DNA of 64,000 nucleotides from Promethearchaeota archaeon (GTDB lineage: Archaea > Asgardarchaeota > Lokiarchaeia > Sigyniarchaeales > SOKP01), in the NCBI GenBank assembly GCA_029838195.1, contig JALGVJ010000007.1:79260-143259 (forward strand), given 5' to 3'. The notes under the pieces are model-generated. The model did no database searches. It was not told the origin of the DNA and worked only from the letters and a program-made list of their open reading frames with translations. Below are positions 1 through 9,867 of this stretch, one piece after another; position 1 is the stretch's first letter; the number at the start of each line of letters is the position of its first letter. The translations under genes were made by a program, and so were the position numbers.

Positions 1-1
1 T

Positions 2-2386
2 ACCTTTCAAACGGCTTTATTAAAAGAAACGGATTGGATTGGTAAATGGATAACTATAAAAGAAGTTTTGGAAAAATCTACAAGAAAAAAATTATTAAAA
101 TCTACAAAAGTCAAAGGTTTCTCGGGACGTATCAAGTTATTTCCCGCGTTTTATTTTAGAAAAGAGTTTTCTGTAGAAAAACCCATTAAAAAGGCGAAAT
201 TACACGTTTGCGGCTTAGGATATCACGAAGTACACGTAAATGGAAAAAAAATTGGGACTCATGTCCTTGATCCTGCTTGGATAGATTATGATAAACTGGC
301 GTTATACTCTACTTTTGAAATAACGGAAGAACTACAAGATAAAAATGCGATTGGGGTAATAGTGGGAAATGGTCGACAGCTATCTGCCTATGGCTATGAT
401 TTTCCTAAATTGATCCTTCAACTTCACGTAAAATTTTTGGATGGCTCCGAAATCCTCATCGCAACTGATGAAACGTGGAAAGTATCCATTTCAGGGCCAA
501 TTCGTGAAAATGGAATTTATTATGGGGAAAACTATGATGCTCGGTTAGAAATGCCCGGTTGGGATGAACTTGACTTCGATGACGGTTCTTGGGATTTTGC
601 CGTGCCCGTAAAAGGACCCAAATTAGCTGCTCAACTCATGCAGCCCATAGAAATTACCCACATCCTGCGACCTGAGAAAATGTTTAGCCCAAAACCCAGA
701 ATCTACATTTTTGATTTTGGACAAAATTTTACCGGGGTTGTTCGATTAAAAGTGAGAGGCCCCAGAGGTCAGCAAGTAAAAATCCGCCATGCAGAACTCC
801 TCAATAAAGATGGAACGTTAAACATGGGCACTATTCAAGAAGCTCGAGCCACGGATGTTTATACGCTCAAAGGAAATGGATTAGAAGTTTATCAACCACG
901 TTTTACGTATCATGGCTTTAGATATGTAGAAATCACGGGTTATCCTGGAATACCAAAATTAGAGGATATTGAAGGCCTTTTTTTCCATACAAACGTGCCT
1001 ATGATTGGCACCTTTCATTGCTCGGATCAATTGATCAATAAAATTCATGCAAATATAATTTGGGGTCAGTTAAGCAACTTGATGAGCATACCTACCGATT
1101 GTCCTCAGAGGGCTGAACGCCAAGGCTGGATGGGTGATGCCCAATTAACAGTAGAAGAAGCGATCTATAATTTTGACATGGCACGATTTTATACAAAATA
1201 TCTTCGTGACATTCAATTGTGTCAAAAAGAAGATGGAAGCATTTCTGACGTAGTACCTCCTTATTGGAAATTATATCCCGCAGATCCCGCATGGGGCTCG
1301 GCATATATTACTTTTGCTTGGTATTTATACTGGTATTATAATGATAAAGAAATCCTAAAAATGCATTATCCTTACTTGAAAAAGTATATAAATTTCTTGA
1401 CCGGTAAAGCCGAAAATCATCTTCTCTTGAATTTAAAAAAGTATGGCGATTGGTGTCCGCCCGGTTCCATCCACCCAAAGCGAACGCCCTTAGAGCTCAC
1501 GTCTTCTTGGTACTATTATCACGACACGCTATTATTATCAAAAATTTGTGAAATTTTGGGCCGTGAAAATGATCACGAGGAATTAAAAAACCTTGCGGAA
1601 GCCATTAAAAATGCTTTCAATCAACGCTTTTTAAGTTATGGGTATGAATCGAAGAAGATCTTTAAAGCCGAATTCACACCAAACCAAACATCAAATATTT
1701 TACCCCTCTATCTCGATATGGTTCCGGATAAGAAAAAAAAACAAGTCATTTTACTTTTATTAACTAGCCTTGAGAAAGACTGTGATTATCATGTTGACAC
1801 GGGGATTATTGGTACTCGCTATTTATTTGAAGTCCTATCGAAAATCGGGCGGGATGATGTTGCCTATAAAATAATCACGCAAGAAAGTTATCCCAGTTGG
1901 GGCTACATGATTAAAGAGGGTGCAACGACCTTATGGGAGCGATGGGAAAAATTAGGAGAGGGTGGAATGAATTCACATAATCACATCATGCTTGGAAGCA
2001 TCGATACGTGGTTTTACAAAACTTTGGCGGGAATCAGGGCAGCAGAACCCGGATGGAAGAGACTTGAGATAAAGCCCTATATTAATAATGAATTAACCCA
2101 TGTTTCTGCTTCCTTAAACACGTATCGTGGATATATTAGCGTGTCTTGGGAAAAAGTAGAAAATAGCGTGAAAATAACCCTTTTTATCCCCGTTAGTTGT
2201 AGCGCTATTTTATCAATTCCACGCATTCATGAGAACATGGTGATTAGAGAAGGAGAAGCAATTATATATGAAAAGGATTCCGTTCCAAATGAATCGAAGG
2301 GCATGAAATATAGAGATTTTGATGAGAAATACGTCCATTTTGAGGTGGGCTCGGGATTTTATCAAATCGTGGTGGAGAAAAAATAG
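2..2386 (+). CDS. GH78 alpha-L-rhamnosidase, 5' end outside the window
   Basis: Likely hydrolyses terminal alpha-L-rhamnose from plant or microbial glycans. The frame is open to the left edge: the first 22 codons before the in-frame TTG at 68 read like the usual GH78 lead-in (TFQTALLKETDWIGKWI), so the TTG is not the start and the gene begins upstream. Order in the visible 794 residues: N-terminal beta-sandwich (about 50-200, YFRKEF then HVNGKKIG), concanavalin-like sheet with DFGQNFTGVV (about 238), then the (alpha/alpha)6 catalytic barrel with DCPQRAERQGWMGDAQ (about 366-381), matching the family acidic motif, and GATTLWERWE further on. A C-terminal beta domain closes it. Any signal peptide cannot be judged. 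It converges on the GH20 gene. Family assignment is firm; the substrate is inferred. Confidence 0.9.
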   Translation, partial: TFQTALLKETDWIGKWITIKEVLEKSTRKKLLKSTKVKGFSGRIKLFPAFYFRKEFSVEKPIKKAKLHVCGLGYHEVHVNGKKIGTHVLDPAWIDYDKLALYSTFEITEELQDKNAIGVIVGNGRQLSAYGYDFPKLILQLHVKFLDGSEILIATDETWKVSISGPIRENGIYYGENYDARLEMPGWDELDFDDGSWDFAVPVKGPKLAAQLMQPIEITHILRPEKMFSPKPRIYIFDFGQNFTGVVRLKVRGPRGQQVKIRHAELLNKDGTLNMGTIQEARATDVYTLKGNGLEVYQPRFTYHGFRYVEITGYPGIPKLEDIEGLFFHTNVPMIGTFHCSDQLINKIHANIIWGQLSNLMSIPTDCPQRAERQGWMGDAQLTVEEAIYNFDMARFYTKYLRDIQLCQKEDGSISDVVPPYWKLYPADPAWGSAYITFAWYLYWYYNDKEILKMHYPYLKKYINFLTGKAENHLLLNLKKYGDWCPPGSIHPKRTPLELTSSWYYYHDTLLLSKICEILGRENDHEELKNLAEAIKNAFNQRFLSYGYESKKIFKAEFTPNQTSNILPLYLDMVPDKKKKQVILLLLTSLEKDCDYHVDTGIIGTRYLFEVLSKIGRDDVAYKIITQESYPSWGYMIKEGATTLWERWEKLGEGGMNSHNHIMLGSIDTWFYKTLAGIRAAEPGWKRLEIKPYINNELTHVSASLNTYRGYISVSWEKVENSVKITLFIPVSCSAILSIPRIHENMVIREGEAIIYEKDSVPNESKGMKYRDFDEKYVHFEVGSGFYQIVVEKK

Positions 2387-2398
2387 TTAGAACGTTAA

Positions 2399-2427
2399 TT
2401 TTTAAAAAATATTTTTTATTTTTTATC
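2399..2427. terminator. A/T-run region between convergent genes
   Basis: The short gap between the convergent GH78 and GH20 genes is made of alternating T-runs and A-runs, giving a U-tract on the transcript of either strand. Archaeal termination commonly uses U-rich tracts, so this may end both transcripts. No strong GC hairpin is visible. Confidence 0.35.
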
Positions 2428-5086
2428 CAAAGGGATTCATGATTTCATAGGCCTGTTGGATCATTTTTTCTATTCTTTTTTCGCCTCTTTTTCCCAGCAT
2501 TTGTCGAAGAGTATCATACTCATGAGACTCGATGCCAAAATAATCTTGGGTTAGAGATTTTTCTCCTTTCAAGAGATTTGGCTTGAAAATATCGCCATTT
2601 AGGGCGGGAGGTCGTCCATGAGAGCAAGCATTAGTCCATGACTCATCATTAAAATCGAGCCGTGTCCATTCAAGAGTAGAAAAATATTTATCTTTACATC
2701 CTTTCCAGGAGCTATCTGAGCGTAGTTCCAGCATGGTGTCATCGTGGAGAAGAATTTGTCCATATACATTTATAGCTCCTTTATAATATTCAAAATTATA
2801 CGCTTCTATAGAAATTACATTCTTTCCTTCCTTCAAATGATTAGTTATATCAAAAACTCTAGTTCTATAGAGAATGGGAAGAATGGCAAATGTAGTTCTT
2901 CCCGAGACGCTTCCAATATACATGCCATTCACATGAATTTTCATGTGCGTACACGCAAGGCATTGGATCAATGCTTTTTTAATAGGTCGTTCAACATGGA
3001 ATGTTTTTCTAAAATAGCGCGGTTCAATGGGAGAAATTTTCTCATTTACCCAAATCCACTCAGAAGAAAGATAGGGGTCTTCATGCCAAGTGTTTTTGGC
3101 AAGTTGGTCTATCTTATTCTCATAGGCTCTAATTAAAAAATCAAATAATTCAAGATTGTAATCCAAGCAAGGTCTTTTTGCTTCCCTCAACCATAATCTT
3201 TCATATTCATTTTTTAACGAATTTATTTTTTCTTTCAGTTCATTGAGTTCAGAGATGAGCTGATTTTTTAAATCGACATTTTTTTTCATTTCTTCAATGG
3301 AATTTGATATTTTGAGCGATAAATTTACTTTTTCGGAATATACTCGTGCCATTTGGGCATTAAATTTAAGAATTTCATAGATATCTGATTCAAAATGAAT
3401 AGTGAATTTTAATTTTTCATGTAATTCAATGCATTTGAAAGCTGCATTACCCAGTTCTTCATGATTTTTAATGGGCGGGGAAAATTGTTCCGTAGGAAAG
3501 GGATGCTTGAAAAAATACGTGTAGAAAGAAATGAAAATGAATTCTGGTTCCACTTTAAAAAATGAGTTTAAATCATCTAAACCCAGCAGCAAATTTGAGA
3601 AATCCTCTAAAGATTCTTTTCTTATTCCATGATAGAGAAATCCGTATTTATTCAAAAAATCTTCATAATTAAAGCCCTCTACCGTCCATGACACGGCTCC
3701 CGTCAATATACCACCGAGATATTCCACCCCTCTTAGAGTATAATATCGATAATCTCCCCAATTGGATGTTAGCAACCCCAAACATCCTTTATCCTTATTT
3801 TCCTTAGCCTCTCGTGCCATGTTCATGATATTAATGCTTGCATTTCTATAATTAGGAAAGATTCTCTGCCAATTTAGCATGGACGGGCTTGCTATGACTT
3901 TGAAGCCTTTTTTCACGTACTCTTGGATTTTTGGATACTTCTCTTTTGGAGCATAATCCCAATACATTAATATGATATCCTTGTTCATTTTTTCTATAAT
4001 TTCCTTGTCATCTCTAATAAAATCCTCATACATGATGACATGCATGTTTCCATGCTTCCGAGCGATTTGATATACTTTTTCATAATGATATAGTAAGGCC
4101 AACTTGCCTTGAGATTCAAATAATTGTTTTGAACGATATTTTCCAATATCGAACGTCTCATCACAGCCCACATGAAAATATTTAGTGGATAAGCACTTGC
4201 TAAGTTCTGCGATATAATCATTTAATAGATCGTACACCCGGGGATTGGAGATGTTAAAACATTTGGCTCCTGGAAATTCTCCCAATGGTTCATAGTTTTC
4301 ATGTATTAAAATATTATCCACGTGGCCGAGACATTGAAAGATGGGCACTAATTCAATGAATCTCTTTTTTGCAAATTCATCCAATTCTCTTAATTCTTCT
4401 GGTGTTAATGCACCTCTTTTCTTCCCTATATCAGGGTGGAGCGGATGAGCAAACATGTCTTCTAAGTAGAGGAAATAAAAATTAATTTTATAATGACTTA
4501 ATAGTTTCATGTATCGTTTTGCTGATTCAATCGTGAATATTTGTCCCCGTGCGATATCGTCAGTGATGCCTCGCATTTTTAGATCCGGATAATCCTCGAT
4601 TCGAAGGTTAGGAATAGATAAGGCATTTGGAACCTCTTTCGTCCTCTCCTCTTCCTTGAGATTCAAATAACTATTTTTAATTATTTGAATTAACGTCTGA
4701 ACGCCGTAAAATAATCCCTTTTCGTAGGGAGATTGAATGATTATTAAATCCTTTTGTATTACAAGAGCATGTGCCTCCTCATCTTTTTCTTGAAATTGGA
4801 AGTCATTTCCCCGAGTTTCCAAGATGATTCTATCCTCCTCAGAAAGTGGGGCGAATTTTATCCGGAAAGAAGAAATTGCTTTTAGAAAATCATTTATTTC
4901 TCTCAATAAAAACATGAAATACTCGTGTTCTATATTAAAAGGCGATGCCTGACAGTCTGAGGACATCAATGACCCAACTCCCTCATTCAAAAACGAAATT
5001 TTCTTGGGCCGGGGTAATAGTATAGGGAATTCTTCAAAATGATCATCTATTGGAGTTAAATTTTTAATTACAAATCTTTTTATCAT
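2423..5086 (-). CDS. GH20-type beta-N-acetylhexosaminidase with C-terminal GH78-like carbohydrate-binding domain
   Basis: Probably removes terminal N-acetylhexosamine. Numbered from the chosen start, a GH20 N-terminal domain (about 25-160) leads into a TIM barrel opening with DYPDLKMRGI. FHVGCDETFDIG near 304-315 holds the Asp-Glu pair (309-310) of the GH20 HxGxDE motif, with Cys in place of the usual second Gly. A helical stretch (about 560-660) follows. The last 180 residues form a beta-sandwich (RYFRKTFHVERPIKKA, HVNGMYIG, LDFNDESW) clearly related to the N-terminal domain of the neighbouring GH78 protein. The start is ATG at 5086 with GGGAG just upstream; the longer frame begins at a TTG at 5131 without support. 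No signal peptide is visible, so it probably acts in the cytosol on imported oligosaccharides. Confidence 0.82.
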   Translation of the reverse strand: MIKRFVIKNLTPIDDHFEEFPILLPRPKKISFLNEGVGSLMSSDCQASPFNIEHEYFMFLLREINDFLKAISSFRIKFAPLSEEDRIILETRGNDFQFQEKDEEAHALVIQKDLIIIQSPYEKGLFYGVQTLIQIIKNSYLNLKEEERTKEVPNALSIPNLRIEDYPDLKMRGITDDIARGQIFTIESAKRYMKLLSHYKINFYFLYLEDMFAHPLHPDIGKKRGALTPEELRELDEFAKKRFIELVPIFQCLGHVDNILIHENYEPLGEFPGAKCFNISNPRVYDLLNDYIAELSKCLSTKYFHVGCDETFDIGKYRSKQLFESQGKLALLYHYEKVYQIARKHGNMHVIMYEDFIRDDKEIIEKMNKDIILMYWDYAPKEKYPKIQEYVKKGFKVIASPSMLNWQRIFPNYRNASINIMNMAREAKENKDKGCLGLLTSNWGDYRYYTLRGVEYLGGILTGAVSWTVEGFNYEDFLNKYGFLYHGIRKESLEDFSNLLLGLDDLNSFFKVEPEFIFISFYTYFFKHPFPTEQFSPPIKNHEELGNAAFKCIELHEKLKFTIHFESDIYEILKFNAQMARVYSEKVNLSLKISNSIEEMKKNVDLKNQLISELNELKEKINSLKNEYERLWLREAKRPCLDYNLELFDFLIRAYENKIDQLAKNTWHEDPYLSSEWIWVNEKISPIEPRYFRKTFHVERPIKKALIQCLACTHMKIHVNGMYIGSVSGRTTFAILPILYRTRVFDITNHLKEGKNVISIEAYNFEYYKGAINVYGQILLHDDTMLELRSDSSWKGCKDKYFSTLEWTRLDFNDESWTNACSHGRPPALNGDIFKPNLLKGEKSLTQDYFGIESHEYDTLRQMLGKRGEKRIEKMIQQAYEIMNPFG

Positions 5087-5266
5087 GAACTCCCACTCAT
5101 AAATGTTGAATGTATTAATTATAAAAGTCAAGCGGTAATAAAAGTTTTAATAGAAAAAATAAAATGTCAAAATAGAATAGAACATGTTTATTAAAAAAAG
5201 CACTCTCAAGGTCTCACGATTTAAATATCATTAAAAAAGACAAGAAAAAAAATTGGCGGAGATTCT

Positions 5267-5950
5267 TCATGGGGGTTTAGAACTGGTTAAGAGTCTCATG
5301 ATATAATCAGCCACCCCTTCGATTGAATCTGAGATTGCTTCAATTATATCCATCGTATTGCCTACAGTGAAAATTGTAAAGGCATTCACGTGGAATTCCG
5401 TTTCTTGAAAACTCTTTCGGAGGGCAATATTTAATATATCTATTTCGTGTTCAATGCTATTAATCTCTCTTGCATAATCTTTTACATTTTTTCTTTCGCC
5501 AAGTAAGTCCATTACAATTTTATCGAGAAATTCCACACATTTTTCGGTTTTCGCCATCATCTCTAAGATAATTGATTTGCTTTCTTCGCTACATTCCTCC
5601 CAAAATTTAAAAGGAATGGTATTTATTCTACGGGCTACTCCTGTAGCACAATCCGCCACTCCATCTTGCCTTCTAATTAAATGAGAAAGGTCCATTCGGA
5701 CACTGGAGGATAATTCTCCCGAAGAGATTTCTTTTTGTATTTTCCTTCTAAGTTCATCGGCTTCTTTCTCAATTTTATCAACAATTTTAAATTTTTGATG
5801 GGCCTCTTCCACTTTCTTATCCTTAATGAGGAGCTGAATTCCTATATTTAGTTCCCGCACACAATCTTGAACTTTTTTAGCGTGAGAAATAGATTTCTCT
5901 AGTACAGAGGCCGCTGTTTTTAATTTAAAATATTCTATAAGTGACCCCAT
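5267..5950 (-). CDS. DUF47/PhoU-fold phosphate transport regulator
   Basis: A 227-residue all-helical protein of the DUF47 (TIGR00153) family, relatives of PhoU that accompany PiT phosphate transporters and probably gate or regulate them. Typical features are the N-terminal GSLIEYFKLKTAA, the long amphipathic helices, DKIEKEADELRRKI, and RQDGVADCA in the middle, where PhoU-fold proteins carry acidic metal-binding motifs. It is the last gene of a three-gene set (7741 to 5267, minus strand) after the PiT transporter, 77 bases downstream. The role follows from family and context; the mechanism is not established for archaeal members. Confidence 0.85.
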   Translation of the reverse strand: MGSLIEYFKLKTAASVLEKSISHAKKVQDCVRELNIGIQLLIKDKKVEEAHQKFKIVDKIEKEADELRRKIQKEISSGELSSSVRMDLSHLIRRQDGVADCATGVARRINTIPFKFWEECSEESKSIILEMMAKTEKCVEFLDKIVMDLLGERKNVKDYAREINSIEHEIDILNIALRKSFQETEFHVNAFTIFTVGNTMDIIEAISDSIEGVADYIMRLLTSSKPP

Positions 5951-6027
5951 TGTTTTTCTTATTTTTCTTTCTTTAGCATGTATTTCATTACTTTTCTATA
6001 TATTATTTCATTCTAAATAAGTTTAAC

Positions 6028-7056
6028 TTAAAAAAAGCCATTAAGGAGAAACATGTAATAAATAACTCCCGCAAATAGAGCGGCCATGGGAAATGTAAGT
6101 ACCCAAAACACAGCCATTTTTGCAAATCCTTTATAATCAACTTCCTTCTTTTGTGCAATATTCATCCCTAAAATACAGAATACAATTACATGACTATGAG
6201 AAATAGGAAGCCCCAAAAACGTGCAAATCATGAGGATAATAGCAGAAGATAATTGAATAATGAACCCTTCACTAGGACGGGCTTCGGTCATGTGAGAGGC
6301 TAAATTTTTTATAACAAATCGTCCAACTAAAAAAATCCCTAAAAAAACAAAAATTCCACAAATTACCACGTAAAATTGATATTCTCCCCATGTTAATGAT
6401 TCATTATTATAGAGACCATAAAAAATGCCAATGCATTCTGCAGAGTTACCCCCCACCCAGATTTCAGCAAATATTACCGCTAAAAAGAGCAACCAATTAA
6501 ATCTTTTTTCACTTTTTTCGATCATAGTTAATCCTTTTAACCGGGAAAGGATCAATTTGGCAATGATCTTGAAAAGGATAAATGTTATTAATAATCCGAA
6601 CAAGGGTGATAAGAACCATCCAATTACTACATTCAAAAGTTTTGTATAATTAAATGCTTGTTCAATCCTCAAATCTTTATAAAATAAAGCATAAACGATA
6701 ACAACTCCGAATATGCTTCCAACAGTGCTATGCGTAGAGGATAAAGGAATTCCCGAGAGACTTCCAATAATTAACCATAAAATAGAACTAATTAATACTG
6801 CCAATAACATGAAAGTCGTGTATTTGATACCAGGTCCTAAAATATCCGCGCCTACTGTTTTCCCCACGCCTCTACTAAAAAAAATCATTCCAAAACCGGC
6901 AGCCAACCCACCTAATAAAAGAGCCGTTCGAAATTTAATTACACCAGAGCCTACTAATGGAGCGAGAGTTTCATCATTGGCACCTATGGAAAAAGCAAGA
7001 GATATGCCCATTACAATTAGAACTTGAATTAGAATTAATGTAAGTTGATCAGCCAT
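6028..7056 (-). CDS. PiT-family inorganic phosphate transporter
   Basis: Membrane permease importing inorganic phosphate (PF01384), driven by Na+ or H+. The two signature halves of PiT proteins are visible: SIGANDETLAPLVGSGVI near residues 22-40 and PLSSTHSTVGSIFGV near 125, with a second-half repeat around GGNSAECIG and PISHSHVIV. About ten hydrophobic helices run through its 342 residues, and a polar loop with EKSEKRFNW splits the halves. It lies between two PhoU-fold genes in the same orientation, 22 bases after the upstream one ends, which argues for a dedicated phosphate uptake operon. The first motif reads ANDETLAP rather than the common ANDVANA, so this is a divergent subfamily. Confidence 0.9.
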   Translation of the reverse strand: MADQLTLILIQVLIVMGISLAFSIGANDETLAPLVGSGVIKFRTALLLGGLAAGFGMIFFSRGVGKTVGADILGPGIKYTTFMLLAVLISSILWLIIGSLSGIPLSSTHSTVGSIFGVVIVYALFYKDLRIEQAFNYTKLLNVVIGWFLSPLFGLLITFILFKIIAKLILSRLKGLTMIEKSEKRFNWLLFLAVIFAEIWVGGNSAECIGIFYGLYNNESLTWGEYQFYVVICGIFVFLGIFLVGRFVIKNLASHMTEARPSEGFIIQLSSAIILMICTFLGLPISHSHVIVFCILGMNIAQKKEVDYKGFAKMAVFWVLTFPMAALFAGVIYYMFLLNGFF

Positions 7057-7078
7057 CGTTTATCTCTTAAAAAATAAT

Positions 7079-7741
7079 TCATTCAAAAATCAAGTATTTT
7101 GTTGCAAGAAATTGAATGTATTCTGAAAAATTCTTTAAGTGATCTGCCAGCATCATTATTCCTTCAATGAATTCTTTAAGATATAAAAAAGTTCTGGAAA
7201 GATAATCCATATCGTAATTCCAGAGAGTGGTCAAGAGTTTCCATTCTGCTTTCCTCATCCGCCTTCTTTCTTCTTTAATATTTTCACAGAGATCCCGAGA
7301 TTTACTCAAATCCGTAGAAATAAACTTGATCGCTTCCGTAATGTTCATGGAAAGCATTTTAAGAGATTTTAAAATGTTTTGAACTTGAAGCTTAAAATTT
7401 TCATCCGGAAAAATGACTCTATATATTAATAATTTATGAGCTAAATATTCTCCAATATTTTTAGTATCATTAATTTTTCTAAAGACTTTTAACCTATCCG
7501 CCTTCGAAAACATTAACTTAGTTTTAAAAATTTTTGATTCAAAAGTTTTTTTTATCTCTTCTTCTTTTGCGGTTTCTATTACGGACTTTAAACTTTTTTC
7601 AAAATTGTCAAAATCCTCTTCCACCAAATATTCAATTCCTTGAATGAGGAGTAAATTTTGGTCATTTATAAACTCGGCAAATAATTCTGTAAGTTCATCA
7701 ACATTTAATTTTTTGAGATCTAGCGTCTCTAATTTATTCAT
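7079..7741 (-). CDS. DUF47-like helical protein, first gene of the phosphate operon
   Basis: A 220-residue protein predicted to be almost entirely helical and rich in Lys, Glu and Leu, with no membrane segment. Length, helix pattern and position directly ahead of the PiT gene suggest a divergent PhoU/DUF47 fold (for example FSKADRLKVFRKINDTKNIGE, where DUF47 proteins have the central D-rich segment). The two PhoU-fold proteins flanking one permease could form a heteromeric regulator. Identification is by pattern and context; the sequence alone is weakly conserved. Confidence 0.6.
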   Translation of the reverse strand: MNKLETLDLKKLNVDELTELFAEFINDQNLLLIQGIEYLVEEDFDNFEKSLKSVIETAKEEEIKKTFESKIFKTKLMFSKADRLKVFRKINDTKNIGEYLAHKLLIYRVIFPDENFKLQVQNILKSLKMLSMNITEAIKFISTDLSKSRDLCENIKEERRRMRKAEWKLLTTLWNYDMDYLSRTFLYLKEFIEGIMMLADHLKNFSEYIQFLATKYLIFE

Positions 7742-8094
7742 GATAAGAACAGTATTTTTATTTTTATTTTTATTTTTTAATTTTAAAGACCCACGTGTTT
7801 AAAAATCATTTATTTTTTAAATTGTTTATAATTTTGAATTTCAATTATTAGTGCACATTAATAAACTACAAGTTTTTGAAAAAACATTTAATTCAGCTTG
7901 AGGATTAGTACAAGCATGGTTTCTTGCTTCTTAAAACTCAAATCCAGAATATTGAAAAACTCTTGAGGCAAATATAAGAAACATGTTTCTCTTTTCGTCC
8001 AATTTTACAAGGAAACCCTAGATTCACATTTAATCATGAAAATAATAAAGAAAGATCCGTGAATAATTAAAAAAAAATATGTAATAAGTTAAAA
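7742..8094. other. Intergenic stretch with a T-rich hexamer repeat
   Basis: 353 bases between the divergently placed phosphate operon and the end of the amidase gene. Next to the operon start (7755-7778) TTTTTA is repeated about four times, so the leader of the operon reads as (TAAAAA)n on its own strand. The rest is AT-rich and I see no ORF, RNA structure or clear operator in it. The promoter of the phosphate operon must lie here. Confidence 0.5.
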
Positions 8095-9510
8095 TTAAAG
8101 AGCTGGACGCTTATCTTGCCACGGTGCTAACTTTTCGAATGCTCTGGAAACTTGAAGCACCAGTAAATCTTGAAAACGATTACCGATTATTTGCATGCCA
8201 ATAGGTAATCCTTCTTTTGACCAGCCACAGGGAATGGATGCAGCAGGCAACCATGTAAGATTTAAGGGAAAAGAAAAGGCCTGCCAAGCTGTTGGAGAGA
8301 CATTTTTTCCATTGATTTGAGGGGGAAACATCAGCCCTAATTTGAATGCAGGAATGGCAGTCATCGGAGTTATGAGAATATCAATTTCTTTAAAAATTTG
8401 ATAAAAGGTTTTATATATTTCTTTTCTCTGATTTAGCGCTCGCATTATGGCCATTCCATCATAGCCTAATCCAGCCTCTACCAATTTAATTAATTCCGGA
8501 TCTAATTTATCTCGCCATTCATTAAGCTTAGGTTTTAAATCATAAGCTAACATTGACGTCCAAAGGGTATAAAAACATAATTCCGGTTTTCGTAATTTCA
8601 TCTTAATCTCTTCTACAGTCCAGTTCAATTGTTCCAATTTTTTTACTGAATTCAATACGGCTTCTTTAACTTCCTCATCTACGACTTTAGCATATCCTAA
8701 ATTCATGGAAAATCCAATCTTAAGCTTTTTGGGTGTTTCTTCAATTTTATCGAAATAGTTGATGGGATCGGCCGGAAGAGAATATCTATCTCCGTGATGA
8801 GATCCTTTCATGGCATCTAACATGAGAGCTGCATCTTTCACGTATCTGACGATGGGGCCAATGTGAGAGAGCGTGTGTCCCATGAAATAAACACTGGGAT
8901 AAACGGAAACACGCCCGAAACTTGGTTTTAGACCATATAGTCCACAGAAACAAGCAGGGATTCGAATAGAGCCTCCTCCGTCTGAACCTTGTGCCAAAGG
9001 ACTCATTCCTGCAGCTACGGCAGAGGCGGCCCCACCACTGGAGCCTCCAGAAGTACGAGTAAGATCCCATGGATTTTTCGTTGTTCCAAATAGATAATTA
9101 TCTGTGACTCCTTTAAATCCAAATTCTGGCGTGTTGGTTTTTCCTAGTAGTACGATACCCGCATCTTTTAACCGAGAAACATAAACCGTATCTTCCGTTG
9201 GCATAAAATTTTCATAAATTTTTGATCCAAAAGTAGTTCGTATTCCTTTTGTCAAGGCCAAATCCTTAATTGATGTGGGGATTCCGTTGAGGATTCCAAT
9301 TTTTTCTCCCTTTTTTACTTTTTCATCCGCAGTTTTAGCCATTTCTCTTGCCAAATCGAAAGTTGGAGTACAATAGGAATTCAAAAGGGGATTATATTTT
9401 TCAATGCGTTCAATGATGATTTCTGTGAGTTCTTGTGACAATAGCTCTTGAGTCTCGATTTTTTCTTTCATTTTCCAAGCGGGTAAAAAACAAATATCTT
9501 CTTTACTCAT
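8095..9510 (-). CDS. Amidase signature (AS) family amidohydrolase
   Basis: Hydrolyses an amide bond with a Ser-cisSer-Lys triad. The triad is visible: Lys82 in [12 protein letters not shown], cis-Ser157 in RTSGGSSGG and nucleophile Ser181 in [11 protein letters not shown]. The 471-residue length fits single-domain AS enzymes. It is not evidently GatA, since no gatB or gatC lies nearby and the C-terminal half resembles generic amidases. It ends MFPPQINGK then [21 protein letters not shown], typical of the family. A GGAGG site lies 12 bases before the ATG. The gene stands alone between noncoding stretches; the substrate cannot be read from sequence, though other amide hydrolases sit 11-18 kb away. 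Confidence 0.92.
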   Translation of the reverse strand: MSKEDICFLPAWKMKEKIETQELLSQELTEIIIERIEKYNPLLNSYCTPTFDLAREMAKTADEKVKKGEKIGILNGIPTSIKDLALTKGIRTTFGSKIYENFMPTEDTVYVSRLKDAGIVLLGKTNTPEFGFKGVTDNYLFGTTKNPWDLTRTSGGSSGGAASAVAAGMSPLAQGSDGGGSIRIPACFCGLYGLKPSFGRVSVYPSVYFMGHTLSHIGPIVRYVKDAALMLDAMKGSHHGDRYSLPADPINYFDKIEETPKKLKIGFSMNLGYAKVVDEEVKEAVLNSVKKLEQLNWTVEEIKMKLRKPELCFYTLWTSMLAYDLKPKLNEWRDKLDPELIKLVEAGLGYDGMAIMRALNQRKEIYKTFYQIFKEIDILITPMTAIPAFKLGLMFPPQINGKNVSPTAWQAFSFPLNLTWLPAASIPCGWSKEGLPIGMQIIGNRFQDLLVLQVSRAFEKLAPWQDKRPAL

Positions 9511-9867
9511 TTACTTTTTTTTCCTCCATTTTTTAATATTATGGGAGAATGATAATTGACCGAGAAGTTTTTAGATTTATAGTATTAAGCACGTCTTCGC
9601 TTAAAAATATCATGTAGTTAAATCTAAATTATTTAGAAATTATTTAAATTTACGCATAAATATTCCAATCAATTACGTGCATAAATTTTATTAGAAAGCG
9701 AAAGATTTCTGGTGATTAACTTTTTGTTTTAAAATTAACGAAAATTTAAAAAATAAAAAAAATTCTTTACAAACTAAAGTTCGCTTCTAATCACTAAAAT
9801 TTTTTCCTTTAATTATAAGATGGATTATATCAAGGGAAAAAGAAAATAAATAAATCTTCAACTGCTT
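9511..9867. other. Intergenic stretch, no gene seen
   Basis: 357 AT-rich bases between the GH106 gene end and the amidase start, both on the minus strand. The amidase ribosome-binding site (CCTCC on the plus strand, 9523-9527) is at its left end. I see no ORF, repeat or RNA in the rest; it should contain the amidase promoter and the GH106 terminator. Confidence 0.4.

Noticed and set aside
1092..1304. Antisense frame in the GH78 gene
   Set aside because: It lies wholly within a well-conserved catalytic region on the other strand and has no ribosome-binding site or recognisable domain.
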